In this document: one piece after another, positions 43,699 to 52,756 of the stretch | Position numbering within the stretch: position 1 is the first letter of the stretch | Layout: the number at the start of each line of letters is the position of its first letter | Source: Chryseobacterium scophthalmum | Lineage (GTDB): Bacteria > Bacteroidota > Bacteroidia > Flavobacteriales > Weeksellaceae | NCBI RefSeq assembly: GCF_900143185.1 | Contig: NZ_FSRQ01000002.1 | Span: 248,001 to 312,000, forward strand | Reading direction: 5' to 3' | Length of the DNA stretch: 64,000 nt | Position numbers and translations under genes: made by a program | Notes under the pieces: model-generated | Database searches by the model: none | Seen by the model: only the letters and a program-made list of their open reading frames with translations | Told to the model about the DNA's origin: nothing

Positions 43699-46389
43699 TT
43701 ATTTAAAGTTGAATTTTACTGTAAACATAACTTGGCTTGGTCTGAGTAATATTCTTGTATAAGAAATATTTGTAGTATTAATATCGTACGTTTCAAATAC
43801 TTTTTTATTTGCAATATTCATCCACTTCACTTCAAAGTCAACTTTCTTTTTAGACCATGAAAATTGATATGAAAGATCGTAGAATCCATTACGATATTTT
43901 TCATTGGCAGCATTTGTATTTACTTGATCCCAGTTGAATCCTATTGTATGATTTTCGATAGGATACAAGAATAAACCTAAGTTATGGGTGAAACCAGTTC
44001 TTGCCGCATCAGAATTTACTCCTCCTATACTTGTTTGGTCTGTTCTAGAGAAACTCGCATTATAATCTACACTCATCCAACTGAAATATGTATTGTTGAA
44101 TTTTACACCAAAAGACTGGCTGTTATTTTTATTTGTAAAAGATGCATCATTCAGAAAAGCATCAGACTTTGATGTATTATTACTATAGCTAATTGATGCG
44201 TTGGTTTTAAATTTGGGGAAATACTTTCCTATTTCTGCATTATAACCGCTGCTTACTATATTGTTGTCTTGCTCTATATATTCCATTACTGAATATCCTC
44301 CAACAATTGTTGGGTTCGAAATCAAGTTTCGCTTCGCATCAGAAAGTCTATAACCAACATTGAAAAATAAATTATTTAGAGGATTACGGTATTCCAACCT
44401 AGCTCCTGCAGATTTATTATTATTTTCAGGAATTGGATTATCTGCTGCCATTGCATTTAGCCCCGTTGGAGATACCATTAATAATCCTGAATAAGCAGTA
44501 TTCACTTCACCAAAATTATTGCTGATGTTACCATTTAATGATGCTTTAAAGAATGAAGCAAAGTTATACTGTGCAAAAATATTGGGTTCGAAAGTAATTT
44601 TATTTACAGATTTTGAAACCGTTCTTAAAGGATCTTCTGCATTGATATTGTTTGAGTTTACCGGAACATTAGCATAAAGCATCCAAGAATCACTCTTATA
44701 ATTAATTCCTACACTTCCGTATGCAGTAGCAGTTGTATATTTAAGATCGTTATCGAAAGCAGATCCATAACCAAATACGTTCCCATTTTGATAATTTGTA
44801 AGAGCAGATCTAAGATCTGTCGATTTATAGTTTAAACCGATTTCAGGAGTGAAAGTCCATCCCTTAGCAGAGAAACCAATATTTGCAGAATGATTGGCTT
44901 CAAATGTTTTCAACTGTAAATTTTGTCTTACAGATTCTGCTGCACCTCCTGGGTTAAAACCTGGGATATTAAGATATGAAGCAGGAGTAATATCTAATTT
45001 CTGACTGTCATTTTGGTAACTGATAAATGACTGTACATTCACCATTTTCTCTTTCCATGGAATAATTGTGCTTAAAGAGTTCTGGAAAGAAGAAGTAGGA
45101 GACTCCAACGCTTCTCTACCATTTCTGCTAACTAAATTATCCGTTCTATCTACAACCGCTCTGTCAGCATTCCAAAACTGTGAGAAGCTCGTTGTATTTT
45201 TAAAGAAGCCTTTCTTAGCATTTTTTGTGAAAATTAATTCTCCTTTAAGTTTATCTGTGAAAAAGTTGTTTAATATATTTTGTGTAGTACTGAATGCAGG
45301 TGTTTTTGCTGTCGCAAAATAGTCTACCTGACTGTAAGATTCTCTTTCAACAGCATTATTTGTATAATTAGCATTTGCTTTTAGCTCCCATTCTTTTTTC
45401 TTATCAATATTGGTTAGATAATTTGCTGAAAGATAATGAACATTATTAAACAAATATCTTTTCACAGGAAGATTAGGAGTGCTTGCATTTTCTACATTCA
45501 GCCAATCATTTTGAGACGCGTTTATTCTTCTTCCTTCAAATCTATTTCCAAAAGCTAAAATATTTCCTTCATTTTCTACCTGCTCTCCCATATTGTTGGT
45601 CTTATAATTCACAACCCATTGTTGCTTTTTACTGAAAAACATAGGAGTTAATTTTACATTCCAAAGCCATGGATCACCAAAACCAGAACCGACTTCACCT
45701 CTACCCGTCATTGTTACGGATTTTTTAAGTTTAATATTTATGGCAGCTGCATCAGAAGGAATTTTTCCCTGTAACATTTTTACAGGTTGATGATTTTCTA
45801 AAACTTCAAGTTTTGAAATCGCATCTTTCGGTAAAGAATTGGTAATCGTTCCATAACCTCCTTCCATCAAGTCTTTCCCTTCAACATAGAATTTATTGAT
45901 TGCGTTCCCTTGATATAGAATTGTTCCATCAGCATTTACTTCAATACCCGGAATTTTCTTCATAATATCAGCCAAAGTACGGTCGTTCTTATTGTCGAAA
46001 GCTTTCAAATCATAAGAAATGGTATCTCCTCTCGAAGTAATCATTTTGGTTTTAAGCTGTACTTCTTTGATTTCTGTTGCTTCAGATTGTAATTTGAAAG
46101 AAAGCGTCTGATCGCTGTTGCTGATCTGTTTTGTAATTGGTTTTTGGTTAAAAGCTTTTACTTTTAGATCTACATTCGATTCTGAAGAAGTAAAAGAAAC
46201 TTTGTATTCTCCTTTAGAATTGGTAATTCCGTAGGCAAGAATTGCATCTTTTCCGGGTTCTTCAATCGTTACACTTGCGCTTGGAATCGCAACACCATCT
46301 TCGTCGGTAATTTTTCCGGAAACAGTTTTTTGTGCAAACGTAATCACGGATAAAAAAACCATCAGGAAAAGGTAAATTTTTCTTTTCAT
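43699..46389 (-). CDS. TonB-receptor-like outer-membrane beta-barrel protein
   Basis: An 896-residue exported protein. Signal peptide MKRKIYLFLMVFLSVITFAQ; a carboxypeptidase-regulatory-like beta-sandwich at about 20-110 (VSGKITDEDGVAIPSASV); a plug-like domain with TLADIMKKIPGIEVNADGTI and YGTITNSLPKDAISKLEVLENHQPVK; then a long beta-barrel ending in FTVKFNFK with the C-terminal Phe-type signature. This layout is the OMP_b-brl_3 group. Ligand unknown. No SusD gene follows. Confidence 0.9.
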   Translation of the reverse strand: MKRKIYLFLMVFLSVITFAQKTVSGKITDEDGVAIPSASVTIEEPGKDAILAYGITNSKGEYKVSFTSSESNVDLKVKAFNQKPITKQISNSDQTLSFKLQSEATEIKEVQLKTKMITSRGDTISYDLKAFDNKNDRTLADIMKKIPGIEVNADGTILYQGNAINKFYVEGKDLMEGGYGTITNSLPKDAISKLEVLENHQPVKMLQGKIPSDAAAINIKLKKSVTMTGRGEVGSGFGDPWLWNVKLTPMFFSKKQQWVVNYKTNNMGEQVENEGNILAFGNRFEGRRINASQNDWLNVENASTPNLPVKRYLFNNVHYLSANYLTNIDKKKEWELKANANYTNNAVERESYSQVDYFATAKTPAFSTTQNILNNFFTDKLKGELIFTKNAKKGFFKNTTSFSQFWNADRAVVDRTDNLVSRNGREALESPTSSFQNSLSTIIPWKEKMVNVQSFISYQNDSQKLDITPASYLNIPGFNPGGAAESVRQNLQLKTFEANHSANIGFSAKGWTFTPEIGLNYKSTDLRSALTNYQNGNVFGYGSAFDNDLKYTTATAYGSVGINYKSDSWMLYANVPVNSNNINAEDPLRTVSKSVNKITFEPNIFAQYNFASFFKASLNGNISNNFGEVNTAYSGLLMVSPTGLNAMAADNPIPENNNKSAGARLEYRNPLNNLFFNVGYRLSDAKRNLISNPTIVGGYSVMEYIEQDNNIVSSGYNAEIGKYFPKFKTNASISYSNNTSKSDAFLNDASFTNKNNSQSFGVKFNNTYFSWMSVDYNASFSRTDQTSIGGVNSDAARTGFTHNLGLFLYPIENHTIGFNWDQVNTNAANEKYRNGFYDLSYQFSWSKKKVDFEVKWMNIANKKVFETYDINTTNISYTRILLRPSQVMFTVKFNFK

Positions 46390-46871
46390 ATATATTAATT
46401 TATTTTTTTAACGGTAACATATGGAATCGCAATACTTAGATTCATGATGGTATTTTACCAATCACAGCGATTTCATAATTTATTATTTGAGTAATTAGTT
46501 AGTTATTAATGTTTTTTGTTACACTTTAATAGAGATATAAATTTTAGATGATAGTTAAATTAGTTTTTTATAACTACAAACATAGTTATAATTTTAAATA
46601 ATAATTCTCCTATATTTATATTTTATAAAACTTTAACGTTATGAGGTTTTTAAATACACTTAAAACAATAAATAAAATCACTAAAAAGTGAACAGTTGTT
46701 AAAAATAAAGTGAAATAAAAAATGATCCCGAATTTTTAAATCCAGTTTAAAGTAATTATAAATCTAATTTCGACTCAATTAAAATGTGATTAAGGTCATA
46801 GATTAAAAATATCTTAATTTATTTTCCGTAAGTAAATATTTAATAATTTTGTAACATTAAACTATAAAAAA
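46390..46871. other. 482-bp divergent promoter region
   Basis: The region separates the barrel gene (minus) from the cupin gene (plus). A minus-strand -7 element TATGTTTG is at 46577-46584, giving the barrel gene a leader of about 180 nt; a plus-strand -7 TAATTTTG is at 46844-46851, just before the cupin ATG. Neither has a good -33 TTG. No gene, repeat or strong hairpin is seen. Confidence 0.5.
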
Positions 46872-47756
46872 ATGGGGGTTATTCTAAAGCCTATAGATAT
46901 TGTTGACGATATTACTCAAGAAGAGTTTCGTGAGAAATATCTGATACCAAGAAAACCAGTTGTGATAAAAAATATGGCCAGAAAATGGCCAGCCTATCAA
47001 AAATGGACCATGGATTATGTAAAGGAAGTGGTAGGAGACGTTACAGTTCCCCTATATGACAGTGCAAAAGCAGATCCTGCCGCGCCAATCAATACTCCTA
47101 CAACGGAGATGAAATTTTCAGATTATATCGATTTGATACAGAGAGAACCTACCGATTTAAGAATTTTCTTTTTTGATCCTATCAAACGTGCCAACAAACT
47201 ACTTGAAGACTACATTTCTCCTTCAGAATTAATGGGTGGATTTTTAGATAAATATCCTTCTATGTTTTTCGGTGGAAAAGGTTCTGTAACATTTTTACAT
47301 TACGATATCGATCTAGCTCATATTTTCCATACTCATTTTAACGGGAGAAAACATGTGTTACTTTTTGAATATAAATGGAAAGAAAGGCTTTACAAATTAC
47401 CTTATGCAACCTATGCTTTGGAGGATTTTGATATTTCTAATCCTGATTTTGAAAAATTTCCGGCTTTAGACGGTGTGGAAGGAATTGAATGTTTTCTGGA
47501 ACATGGTGATACTTTATTTATGCCTACAGGATGGTGGCATTGGATGAAATATCTGGATGGAAGTTTCTCACTTTCGCTTCGTGCGTGGGATAAATCCTGG
47601 GCTGTAAAAGCCAATTCTTTATGGAATCTTACCGTTCAAAGAAATTTTGACAATATCATGAAAGGCCAATTCAAAAAGAAATACATGGATTGGAAAGAGA
47701 AAAAGGCTGTAGAAAGAGCCAATTATGCTTTGAAAAAGGGTTTGCCTAGAAAATAG
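46872..47756 (+). CDS. JmjC/cupin-like domain protein
   Basis: A 294-residue cytoplasmic protein of the cupin_8 (JmjC-like) group of Fe(II)/2-oxoglutarate oxygenases. PVVIKNMARKWPAYQKWT at the N-terminus is a family motif. The metal triad is probably HYD (in TFLHYDIDLAH) plus His in MPTGWWHWMKYLD. Relatives hydroxylate proteins, including ribosomal proteins; the target here is unknown. Confidence 0.88.
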   Translation: MGVILKPIDIVDDITQEEFREKYLIPRKPVVIKNMARKWPAYQKWTMDYVKEVVGDVTVPLYDSAKADPAAPINTPTTEMKFSDYIDLIQREPTDLRIFFFDPIKRANKLLEDYISPSELMGGFLDKYPSMFFGGKGSVTFLHYDIDLAHIFHTHFNGRKHVLLFEYKWKERLYKLPYATYALEDFDISNPDFEKFPALDGVEGIECFLEHGDTLFMPTGWWHWMKYLDGSFSLSLRAWDKSWAVKANSLWNLTVQRNFDNIMKGQFKKKYMDWKEKKAVERANYALKKGLPRK

Positions 47757-47819
47757 AATAGCTTTTCATTTCCATGGTCAAAGTGATTTTTGATTTTAAT
47801 AAAATTTTATTTTGCATAA

Positions 47820-47856
47820 AAAAGCCCCTAAATGTTAATACTTTTAGGGGCCTATT
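47820..47856. terminator. Bidirectional terminator between cupin and bacteriocin-like genes
   Basis: GCCCCTAAA (47824-47832) pairs with TTTAGGGGC (47843-47851); the minus-strand side is followed by TTTTTTATG and the plus side by CTATTTTC. Confidence 0.8.
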
Positions 47857-47871
47857 TTCTTTATATCTTAA

Positions 47872-48066
47872 TTAAAAAGCATACCAACGCCCACATTTAT
47901 TAACGCAAAATGGTTCAAAGTCAGGATCTGTGGTAGAAGCTTGAATGCAGGCTGCCTCGGTAGTGTAATAAGGTCTACCTGATCCCCACCAAGATGCACA
48001 TTCTGGAGTAATACCTCCTTTAATTGATTTTAAATTTTCTCTTGAGATTTTGTTTAATTTTTTCAT
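47872..48066 (-). CDS. Double-glycine bacteriocin-like peptide precursor
   Basis: A 64-residue precursor. The leader MKKLNKISRENLKSIKGG has the pattern K-L-x-x-I-S-x-x-x-L-K-x-I-x-GG seen in Chryseobacterium bacteriocin-like peptides, with predicted cleavage after Gly18. The 46-residue core has four Cys (core positions 5, 22, 36, 40) and several Trp and Tyr. A C39 peptidase-transporter would be needed for export; none is in the window. Activity is unproven. It is a monocistronic gene. Confidence 0.8.
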   Translation of the reverse strand: MKKLNKISRENLKSIKGGITPECASWWGSGRPYYTTEAACIQASTTDPDFEPFCVNKCGRWYAF

Positions 48067-48201
48067 AATGATTTTGTTTAATTTTCCTACTCTATACGGT
48101 TTTCGGATACCCCGATATTAATACACTAATATATGAAATATATTATAACAAAATCAAAAAAAAAATTTTATTGATAGTTTTAATTATACTATTCGTCTTT
48201 A

Positions 48202-48747
48202 TTATTGCGAAATGTATTTAATATCTACAAAATTTGTCAGCCAAACATTATTTTCAGAAAGATAAAATTCTATCCCATCATCAAACATTTTTTCTGTATT
48301 AATGGTTAGAATAACCGATTTTCCGTGACGCATCCCGACTTTAGTAGCCGTTTCTATATCCTGACTCAAATGAACGTGTTGTCGGTTTCTTTTTTCAATT
48401 CCTTTTTCAAAAATGGAATCGATATTACTTTGAGCCGTTCCATGATATAAAAATTCAGGTGGTTTTTGTGGAATTAAAGCCAGATTAATATCAATAGAAT
48501 GCCCTTGATTTGCTCTGATACTGGTTTTATCTTCATTAAAAATAAAACGTTTTTTATCGTTGGTTTCCACAATTTCGTTCAATTCTTCAAAGGTAAGTCC
48601 TTGATAAGAATCTCTCTTTGATTTTATGATTAATTCATCAACATTTGCCCATCCATTTTCATCTAAATTCAAATTAATGAGTTCGGGATGATGCCTGAGA
48701 ACATAGCTCAGAAATTTGCTTGTTTTTTTCTTATGTTGCTCGGTCAT
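48202..48747 (-). CDS. kptA: RNA 2'-phosphotransferase (Tpt1/KptA)
   Basis: A 181-residue enzyme that transfers the 2'-phosphate of RNA to NAD+, releasing nicotinamide and ADP-ribose 1'',2''-cyclic phosphate. SKFLSYVLRHHPELINL at the N-terminus holds the conserved Arg-His, and FLYHGTAQSNIDSIFEKGI plus RQHVHLSQDIETATKVGMRHG holds the NAD-binding His and Arg. Last gene of the NAD/ADP-ribose run, 12 bp after the glycohydrolase gene. Confidence 0.95.
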   Translation of the reverse strand: MTEQHKKKTSKFLSYVLRHHPELINLNLDENGWANVDELIIKSKRDSYQGLTFEELNEIVETNDKKRFIFNEDKTSIRANQGHSIDINLALIPQKPPEFLYHGTAQSNIDSIFEKGIEKRNRQHVHLSQDIETATKVGMRHGKSVILTINTEKMFDDGIEFYLSENNVWLTNFVDIKYISQ

Positions 48748-48759
48748 TGTTTGTGTTTT

Positions 48760-49725
48760 TTATTTCATTAATTTATTTTCTAATTTTATACAGAGCCCTT
48801 CAATATCCTCTTTCCTAACTAAAACATCAATCCATTCTTCAGGAATATTTTCAAAACCATAATAAATTCCTGCAATTCCGCCTGTGATTGCCCCGGTTGT
48901 ATCGGTATCTTCTCCTAAATTGACTGCTTTCAGAACTGCTTCAGAATAACTTTCAGAATTTAGAAAACACCATAATGAGGCTTCTAAACTTGAGAGTACA
49001 TATCCCGATGAACTTATTTCTTCTTCCTCCAAAGTGTGTAATGGATCTATGTCGTATTCACCAACTTTTAATTCTAAAATTCTGTGGAATTTATCCATTT
49101 CATTTTGAGAACAAATAGGATTGTTATCCAAAAATTCACGAACTGTTTTCTGCATGGCTTTATAAGCTTCCCATTTATCCTTTTCCTTCAAAATTTCCAA
49201 AGCAAATTCCAGATAAATAAAACAAGCCAGAACAGAACGAATATGGCCATGTGTAATGCTGGAAACATCTTTTACAATATCAAAACGCTTTTCAATCGGA
49301 AAATCTTTAATGTAAAATAATAACGGTAAAATTCTCATTAAAGAACCATTTCCATTATCAAATTCACTTGTTCCGCCGCATAAAGTCGGGGATGTTCCTT
49401 TACTGATTCTGTGAATGGCCTGTGAAGTGGCTATTCCAATATCAAAAACACTTCCATGTGGTGTCCAGACTTCTGCATTGTACCATTTCAAAAACTTTAA
49501 AGCTATATCTTCCAAATCATATCCTTTGCAAAGGCTATCCGCAAAACACAGCATTAAAGAACTGTCATCACTCCAAGTTCCAATCGGTTGACGATGAGTT
49601 CCAAAAGCTCTCATTGTTGTAACTGGTGATCGTTTCAGTTGGTCACAGCTTCGGAATTCTACCGGAACACCTAAAGCATCACCGATACAAACTCCGAAAA
49701 TCCCTGCTTTTACAATGTTTTCCAT
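48760..49725 (-). CDS. ADP-ribosylglycohydrolase family protein
   Basis: A 321-residue hydrolase of the DraG/ARH group that removes ADP-ribose from proteins or nucleic acids. Metal-site motifs are GVCIGDALGVPVEFRS, TWSDDSSLMLC and LGEDTDTTGAITGGIAGIYYG; the acidic residues are intact. Its ATG overlaps the sirtuin stop (TAATG), so the two are translationally coupled. Confidence 0.94.
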   Translation of the reverse strand: MENIVKAGIFGVCIGDALGVPVEFRSCDQLKRSPVTTMRAFGTHRQPIGTWSDDSSLMLCFADSLCKGYDLEDIALKFLKWYNAEVWTPHGSVFDIGIATSQAIHRISKGTSPTLCGGTSEFDNGNGSLMRILPLLFYIKDFPIEKRFDIVKDVSSITHGHIRSVLACFIYLEFALEILKEKDKWEAYKAMQKTVREFLDNNPICSQNEMDKFHRILELKVGEYDIDPLHTLEEEEISSSGYVLSSLEASLWCFLNSESYSEAVLKAVNLGEDTDTTGAITGGIAGIYYGFENIPEEWIDVLVRKEDIEGLCIKLENKLMK

Positions 49726-50411
49726 TAGGCAAGATTTAACAATTTATCATACAATAATTTCATTCCTTTGGTTGCGGTTTCCTTCATTACAACAGCTCTT
49801 TGTCCATATCCAAAGCCTGTTTCATTAGGATTTATGACAATTAAAAGACAATCATCTTTAATATCATGAAGCAATCCTGCAGCCGGATAAACCTGCAAAG
49901 ACGTTCCGATTACTAAGAAAATATCTGCTTCCTTTGCTTTTTTCGTTGCTTCATTCATCAATGGAACATCTTCCCCGAACCAAACAATAAAAGGTCTCAA
50001 TTGAGCTCCGTCTTCCGCTTTATCACCGATATTGATGTCTGTTTTTTGTTCGTAAATCAAATTTTTATCATTGCAAGAACATGATTTGAACAATTCCCCA
50101 TGAAGATGAATGATATTGGTAGAACCCACCCTTTCGTGCAAATCATCAATATTTTGCGTGATGATCTGAACATCGAAATGCTTTTCTAAATCAGCAATTA
50201 ATTTGTGGGCATCATTCGGTTCCACTTCATGGAGTTGGCGACGTCTCTGATTGTAAAATTCCAATACCAAAGCTCTGTCTTTTCGCCATCCTTCCGGACT
50301 TGCCACGTCGGTTATGCTATGATTTTCCCAAAGACCATCTCCGTCTCTGAACGTTTTTATTCCGCTTTCGGCACTGATTCCGGCGCCGGTTAATATCGTT
50401 AGTTTTTTCAT
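49725..50411 (-). CDS. SIR2-family NAD-dependent deacylase, class III type
   Basis: A 228-residue sirtuin. NAD motifs GAGISAESGIKTFRDGDGLW, TQNIDDLHERVG and the catalytic His in HLHGELF are present; FYNQRRR carries the Tyr-x-x-Arg pair of class III (desuccinylase-type, CobB/SIRT5) sirtuins. Only one Cys pair (CSC) of the usual zinc site is found: the second CxxC before LRPFIVWFGE is missing. It yields O-acyl-ADP-ribose, a substrate for the adjacent macrodomain protein. The ATG at 50409-50411 is chosen to match the family start. Confidence 0.94.
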   Translation of the reverse strand: MKKLTILTGAGISAESGIKTFRDGDGLWENHSITDVASPEGWRKDRALVLEFYNQRRRQLHEVEPNDAHKLIADLEKHFDVQIITQNIDDLHERVGSTNIIHLHGELFKSCSCNDKNLIYEQKTDINIGDKAEDGAQLRPFIVWFGEDVPLMNEATKKAKEADIFLVIGTSLQVYPAAGLLHDIKDDCLLIVINPNETGFGYGQRAVVMKETATKGMKLLYDKLLNLA

Positions 50412-50425
50412 TTGTTTAATTTTTA

Positions 50426-50492
50426 TCTCTCGCAGATTTAGCAAATTATGCAAATCTTTTTATCTGCTCAATCGAATTAATCTGCGAGATTA
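50426..50492. repeat. Imperfect inverted repeat upstream of the sirtuin gene
   Basis: TCTCGCAGATT at 50426-50437 faces AATCTGCGAGA at about 50481-50491, with AGCAAATTATGCAAATC between. It resembles a common flavobacterial spacer element and could fold as a long hairpin in the macro-sirtuin message. Confidence 0.55.
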
Positions 50493-50514
50493 TTTAAATT
50501 CGGAATATTTAAAT

Positions 50515-51021
50515 TCATTCCAATAATTTCTTATAAATCTCTTCATTTTCGTCATCAAAACAGACAAAAATAATTTTTTCTATGACTTCTGATTTGAAAT
50601 TCTTCACCTCATCAACAGCAATTTTTCCAGCTAATTCTTTTGGAAATCTGTAAACTCCTGTACTGATATTTGGAAAAGCAATTGTTTTTATCCCTAAGCT
50701 TTCAGCCATTTTTAATGAATTTATATAGCAATTTGCTAGTAGTTTTGAACCTTTTTCTTCATTGTCATTCCAAACAGGACCGACTGTGTGAATTACGTAT
50801 TTCGCAGAAAGATTTCCGGCTGTGGTTACAACAGCTTCTCCTGTTGTGCATTTTCCTTGTCGGTTTCTGATTTCAATACATTCATCTAAAATCTGTTTCC
50901 CACCTGCGCGATGAATCGCCCCATCAACTCCACCTCCTCCAAGTAAGGACGAATTGGCAGCGTTAACAATTACATCTGCTTGTATTTTGGTGATATCTCC
51001 TTTTATTAATTCAATTTTCAT
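50515..51021 (-). CDS. Macrodomain protein (O-acyl-ADP-ribose deacetylase type)
   Basis: A 168-residue macrodomain. [26 protein letters not shown] binds ADP-ribose, [11 protein letters not shown] and [12 protein letters not shown] complete the pocket. MacroD-type enzymes hydrolyse O-acetyl-ADP-ribose or ADP-ribosyl groups on Asp/Glu. It is in the same run as the sirtuin that makes such compounds. Confidence 0.95.
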   Translation of the reverse strand: MKIELIKGDITKIQADVIVNAANSSLLGGGGVDGAIHRAGGKQILDECIEIRNRQGKCTTGEAVVTTAGNLSAKYVIHTVGPVWNDNEEKGSKLLANCYINSLKMAESLGIKTIAFPNISTGVYRFPKELAGKIAVDEVKNFKSEVIEKIIFVCFDDENEEIYKKLLE

Positions 51022-51036
51022 CGAGATTGTTAGTTT

Positions 51037-51668
51037 TTAAATTAACCTTAATTTTTTGTTTAAATCTTCATCATCAAACTGTAATGGTTTTTCTTCGGGT
51101 ATCATCAGACTATCTAAATCATCATTCAAAACAAATTGATATTGTTCTTTTACAAAATCTGAAATATTTTCAATTAAAATCAAATCCTCTTTAGCAAAAG
51201 AATGAGTAAATTCATTTCTCAAACCGATCTGAATGGCTCTTCTTTCTAATTTTTCACCAAAAGGATCATGATCCGGATCCCATTGCAACCTCACCGAAGA
51301 TTCTTTTATCTGGTTTTGCCATTCTTCTCTTGAAATTCCCAATCTGTCATTGTAAGTTGAATAAACGGCATTTTCAAGATACCTTTTGAAAGCTTCCATT
51401 TTTAAGTGAATAGCTAAAACACATTCCTGTCCGTCCTTTGTTCCCCAACCGTTTCGGTACATCATCCAAAGGAAATTTGGTTTTATCCAATTCTTTCTAA
51501 GCTGAATGCTCCTCCAAAATATTGATTTTTTAATGCAAATTCGCCAATTTCTTTCCGATAAGATTGATAAACAATAATTTTGTCATCATCATATTGAGCC
51601 ATGATGTAATGACCTTCTTGAGGCCAATCCAGTAATTGCTCTTTATATTTTTTTAATTTGAGTTTCAT
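51037..51668 (-). pseudogene. DUF4291 gene broken by a frameshift
   Basis: The first frame (51483-51668) gives the family N-terminus (DWPQEGHYIMAQYDDDKIIV, GGAFSLERI) and stops; the second frame (from about 51490 to 51037) resumes with WIKPNFLWMMYRNGWGTK-like sequence and runs to a normal C-terminus (VRLQWDPDHDP, AIQIGLRNEF). At the joint the DNA reads AGAATTGGATAAAACC, whereas related proteins have ERMSWIKP, so about four bases are missing near 51490. Intact DUF4291 proteins have about 200 residues. Function unknown; linked to ADP-ribose genes. Confidence 0.85.
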
Positions 51669-52077
51669 TTTTTAGTTTTAATAATAAATTTTCTACATCA
51701 GCATTCGCAGGTTCTTTAAAATCTTTCCCAATAAATACTTTTGTTACCTTAATATTTCATACAATTGCCTGATTAAAAGTATCCATTTCTTCTGAAGGAA
51801 CCCACAGTTCATTATGATTTCTTGCTCCCACATTTTGGGCAGGATATTTATTCACTATCTCTTCCAACACTTCAAATTCGGTTACAAAACCAAGATAATT
51901 TCCTGCTTCATCTCTCGTATTCCATTTTTCTGCAATTTCGGAAGCATAATCCACATTTAAAACAGGATAGAAAATCGGTTGCCATTCTAGTCTTGGAGGA
52001 AATTTTTTGTAATTGTTTTCGATAATTAAAATCATTTCTTTTTCTCCGACGGGTCTGTATAATGTTATAGTTTTCAT
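51643..52077 (-). pseudogene. ADP-ribosylation/crystallin-J1-like gene with premature stop
   Basis: The open frame gives 106 residues (MKTITLYRPVGEKEMILI, PPRLEWQPIFYPVLNVDYA, GFVTEFEVLEEIV, ELWVPSEEMDTFNQAIV) then TGA at 51757-51759. Beyond the stop the same frame continues NIKVTKVFIGKDFKEPANAD for 37 codons to 51643, overlapping the next gene. Family members continue with a Gly at the stop position, so a single GGA-to-TGA change is likely. The truncated product could still be made. Family name from memory. Confidence 0.7.
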
Positions 52078-52109
52078 GGTTGTGCTTTTTTATATTTTTA
52101 ATTTGTTTT

Positions 52110-52150
52110 TTAACGCAAAGGCGTTTCACTTAACGAAGATCACAAAGAGT
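52110..52150. repeat. Interspersed AACGCAAAG repeat, copy 2
   Basis: TTTTTTAACGCAAAGGCGTT then TCACTTAACGAAGATCACAA. Same family as 33699-33776 and 52674-52745. The rest of spacer 52078-52245 shows nothing else. Confidence 0.65.
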
Positions 52151-52245
52151 TCTTTATGATGATAAATTTTGACTAATAATTTTATTTCCTTCAGTCTGCG
52201 GATTTGTTGCATCTCCTTTCAAATATGTTATTGTTTTCATGTTGA

Positions 52246-52650
52246 TTAAATTTCAATTTTATTTAAACTTCGACACTTTTCAATGTTTTTTAGTGTTCCA
52301 CTTTTTCTTTTTTCATCAGTATTAAAATCAGCGGCTAAAAAATGTGTACAATGTTCAATTCCAAATTGATCTCTTTCATAATCAGAAGTAAAACATGCTA
52401 CTATTTTCCATTTCTCTGCCTTTGTTTTAAACAAATTGGCAAAATATCTTGGCTTTTTTCCGACATGAAGAATCGTTACATTTTCAGATTTATCCTTTAA
52501 AAATTCCATCATCAAAGTATCAGTTCCTGAAAAATCTCCTATAATAAATTCGTATTCGGAAAGATTTAATTTTTTTAATGGTTCAATATAAAATTGATGA
52601 AAGTTTTCCCATGTTACATTCCCATTTCCAGATACATATATTTTTTTCAT
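52246..52650 (-). CDS. Small Rossmann/SLOG-like protein
   Basis: A 134-residue protein. MKKIYVSGNGNVTWENFHQF at the start, EYEFIIGDFSGTDTLMMEFLKD in the middle and VTILHVGKKPRYF resemble SLOG-type nucleotide-binding folds (beta strand, glycine loop, acid, helix). SLOG domains bind or hydrolyse nucleotides including NAD derivatives, which would fit the neighbours. The assignment is tentative and by eye. Confidence 0.55.
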   Translation of the reverse strand: MKKIYVSGNGNVTWENFHQFYIEPLKKLNLSEYEFIIGDFSGTDTLMMEFLKDKSENVTILHVGKKPRYFANLFKTKAEKWKIVACFTSDYERDQFGIEHCTHFLAADFNTDEKRKSGTLKNIEKCRSLNKIEI

Positions 52651-52673
52651 CGTTGTGTTTTTAATATTATTTT

Positions 52674-52745
52674 TAACGCAAAGTCCACAAAGCTTTATTT
52701 ACTACTATCTGCTTTTAAGTTCGCAAAGGCGTTTCACTTAGCTAA
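52674..52745. repeat. Interspersed AACGCAAAG repeat, copy 3
   Basis: TTAACGCAAAGTCCACAAAG, then TTCGCAAAGGCGTTTCACTT and AGCTAAG; closely matches copy 1 at 33699-33776. Confidence 0.7.
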
Positions 52746-52756
52746 GTTTACAATGT

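Noticed and set aside
51483..51490. Programmed frameshift in DUF4291
   Set aside because: No slippery heptamer or stimulatory structure is visible at the joint; a small deletion explains it better.
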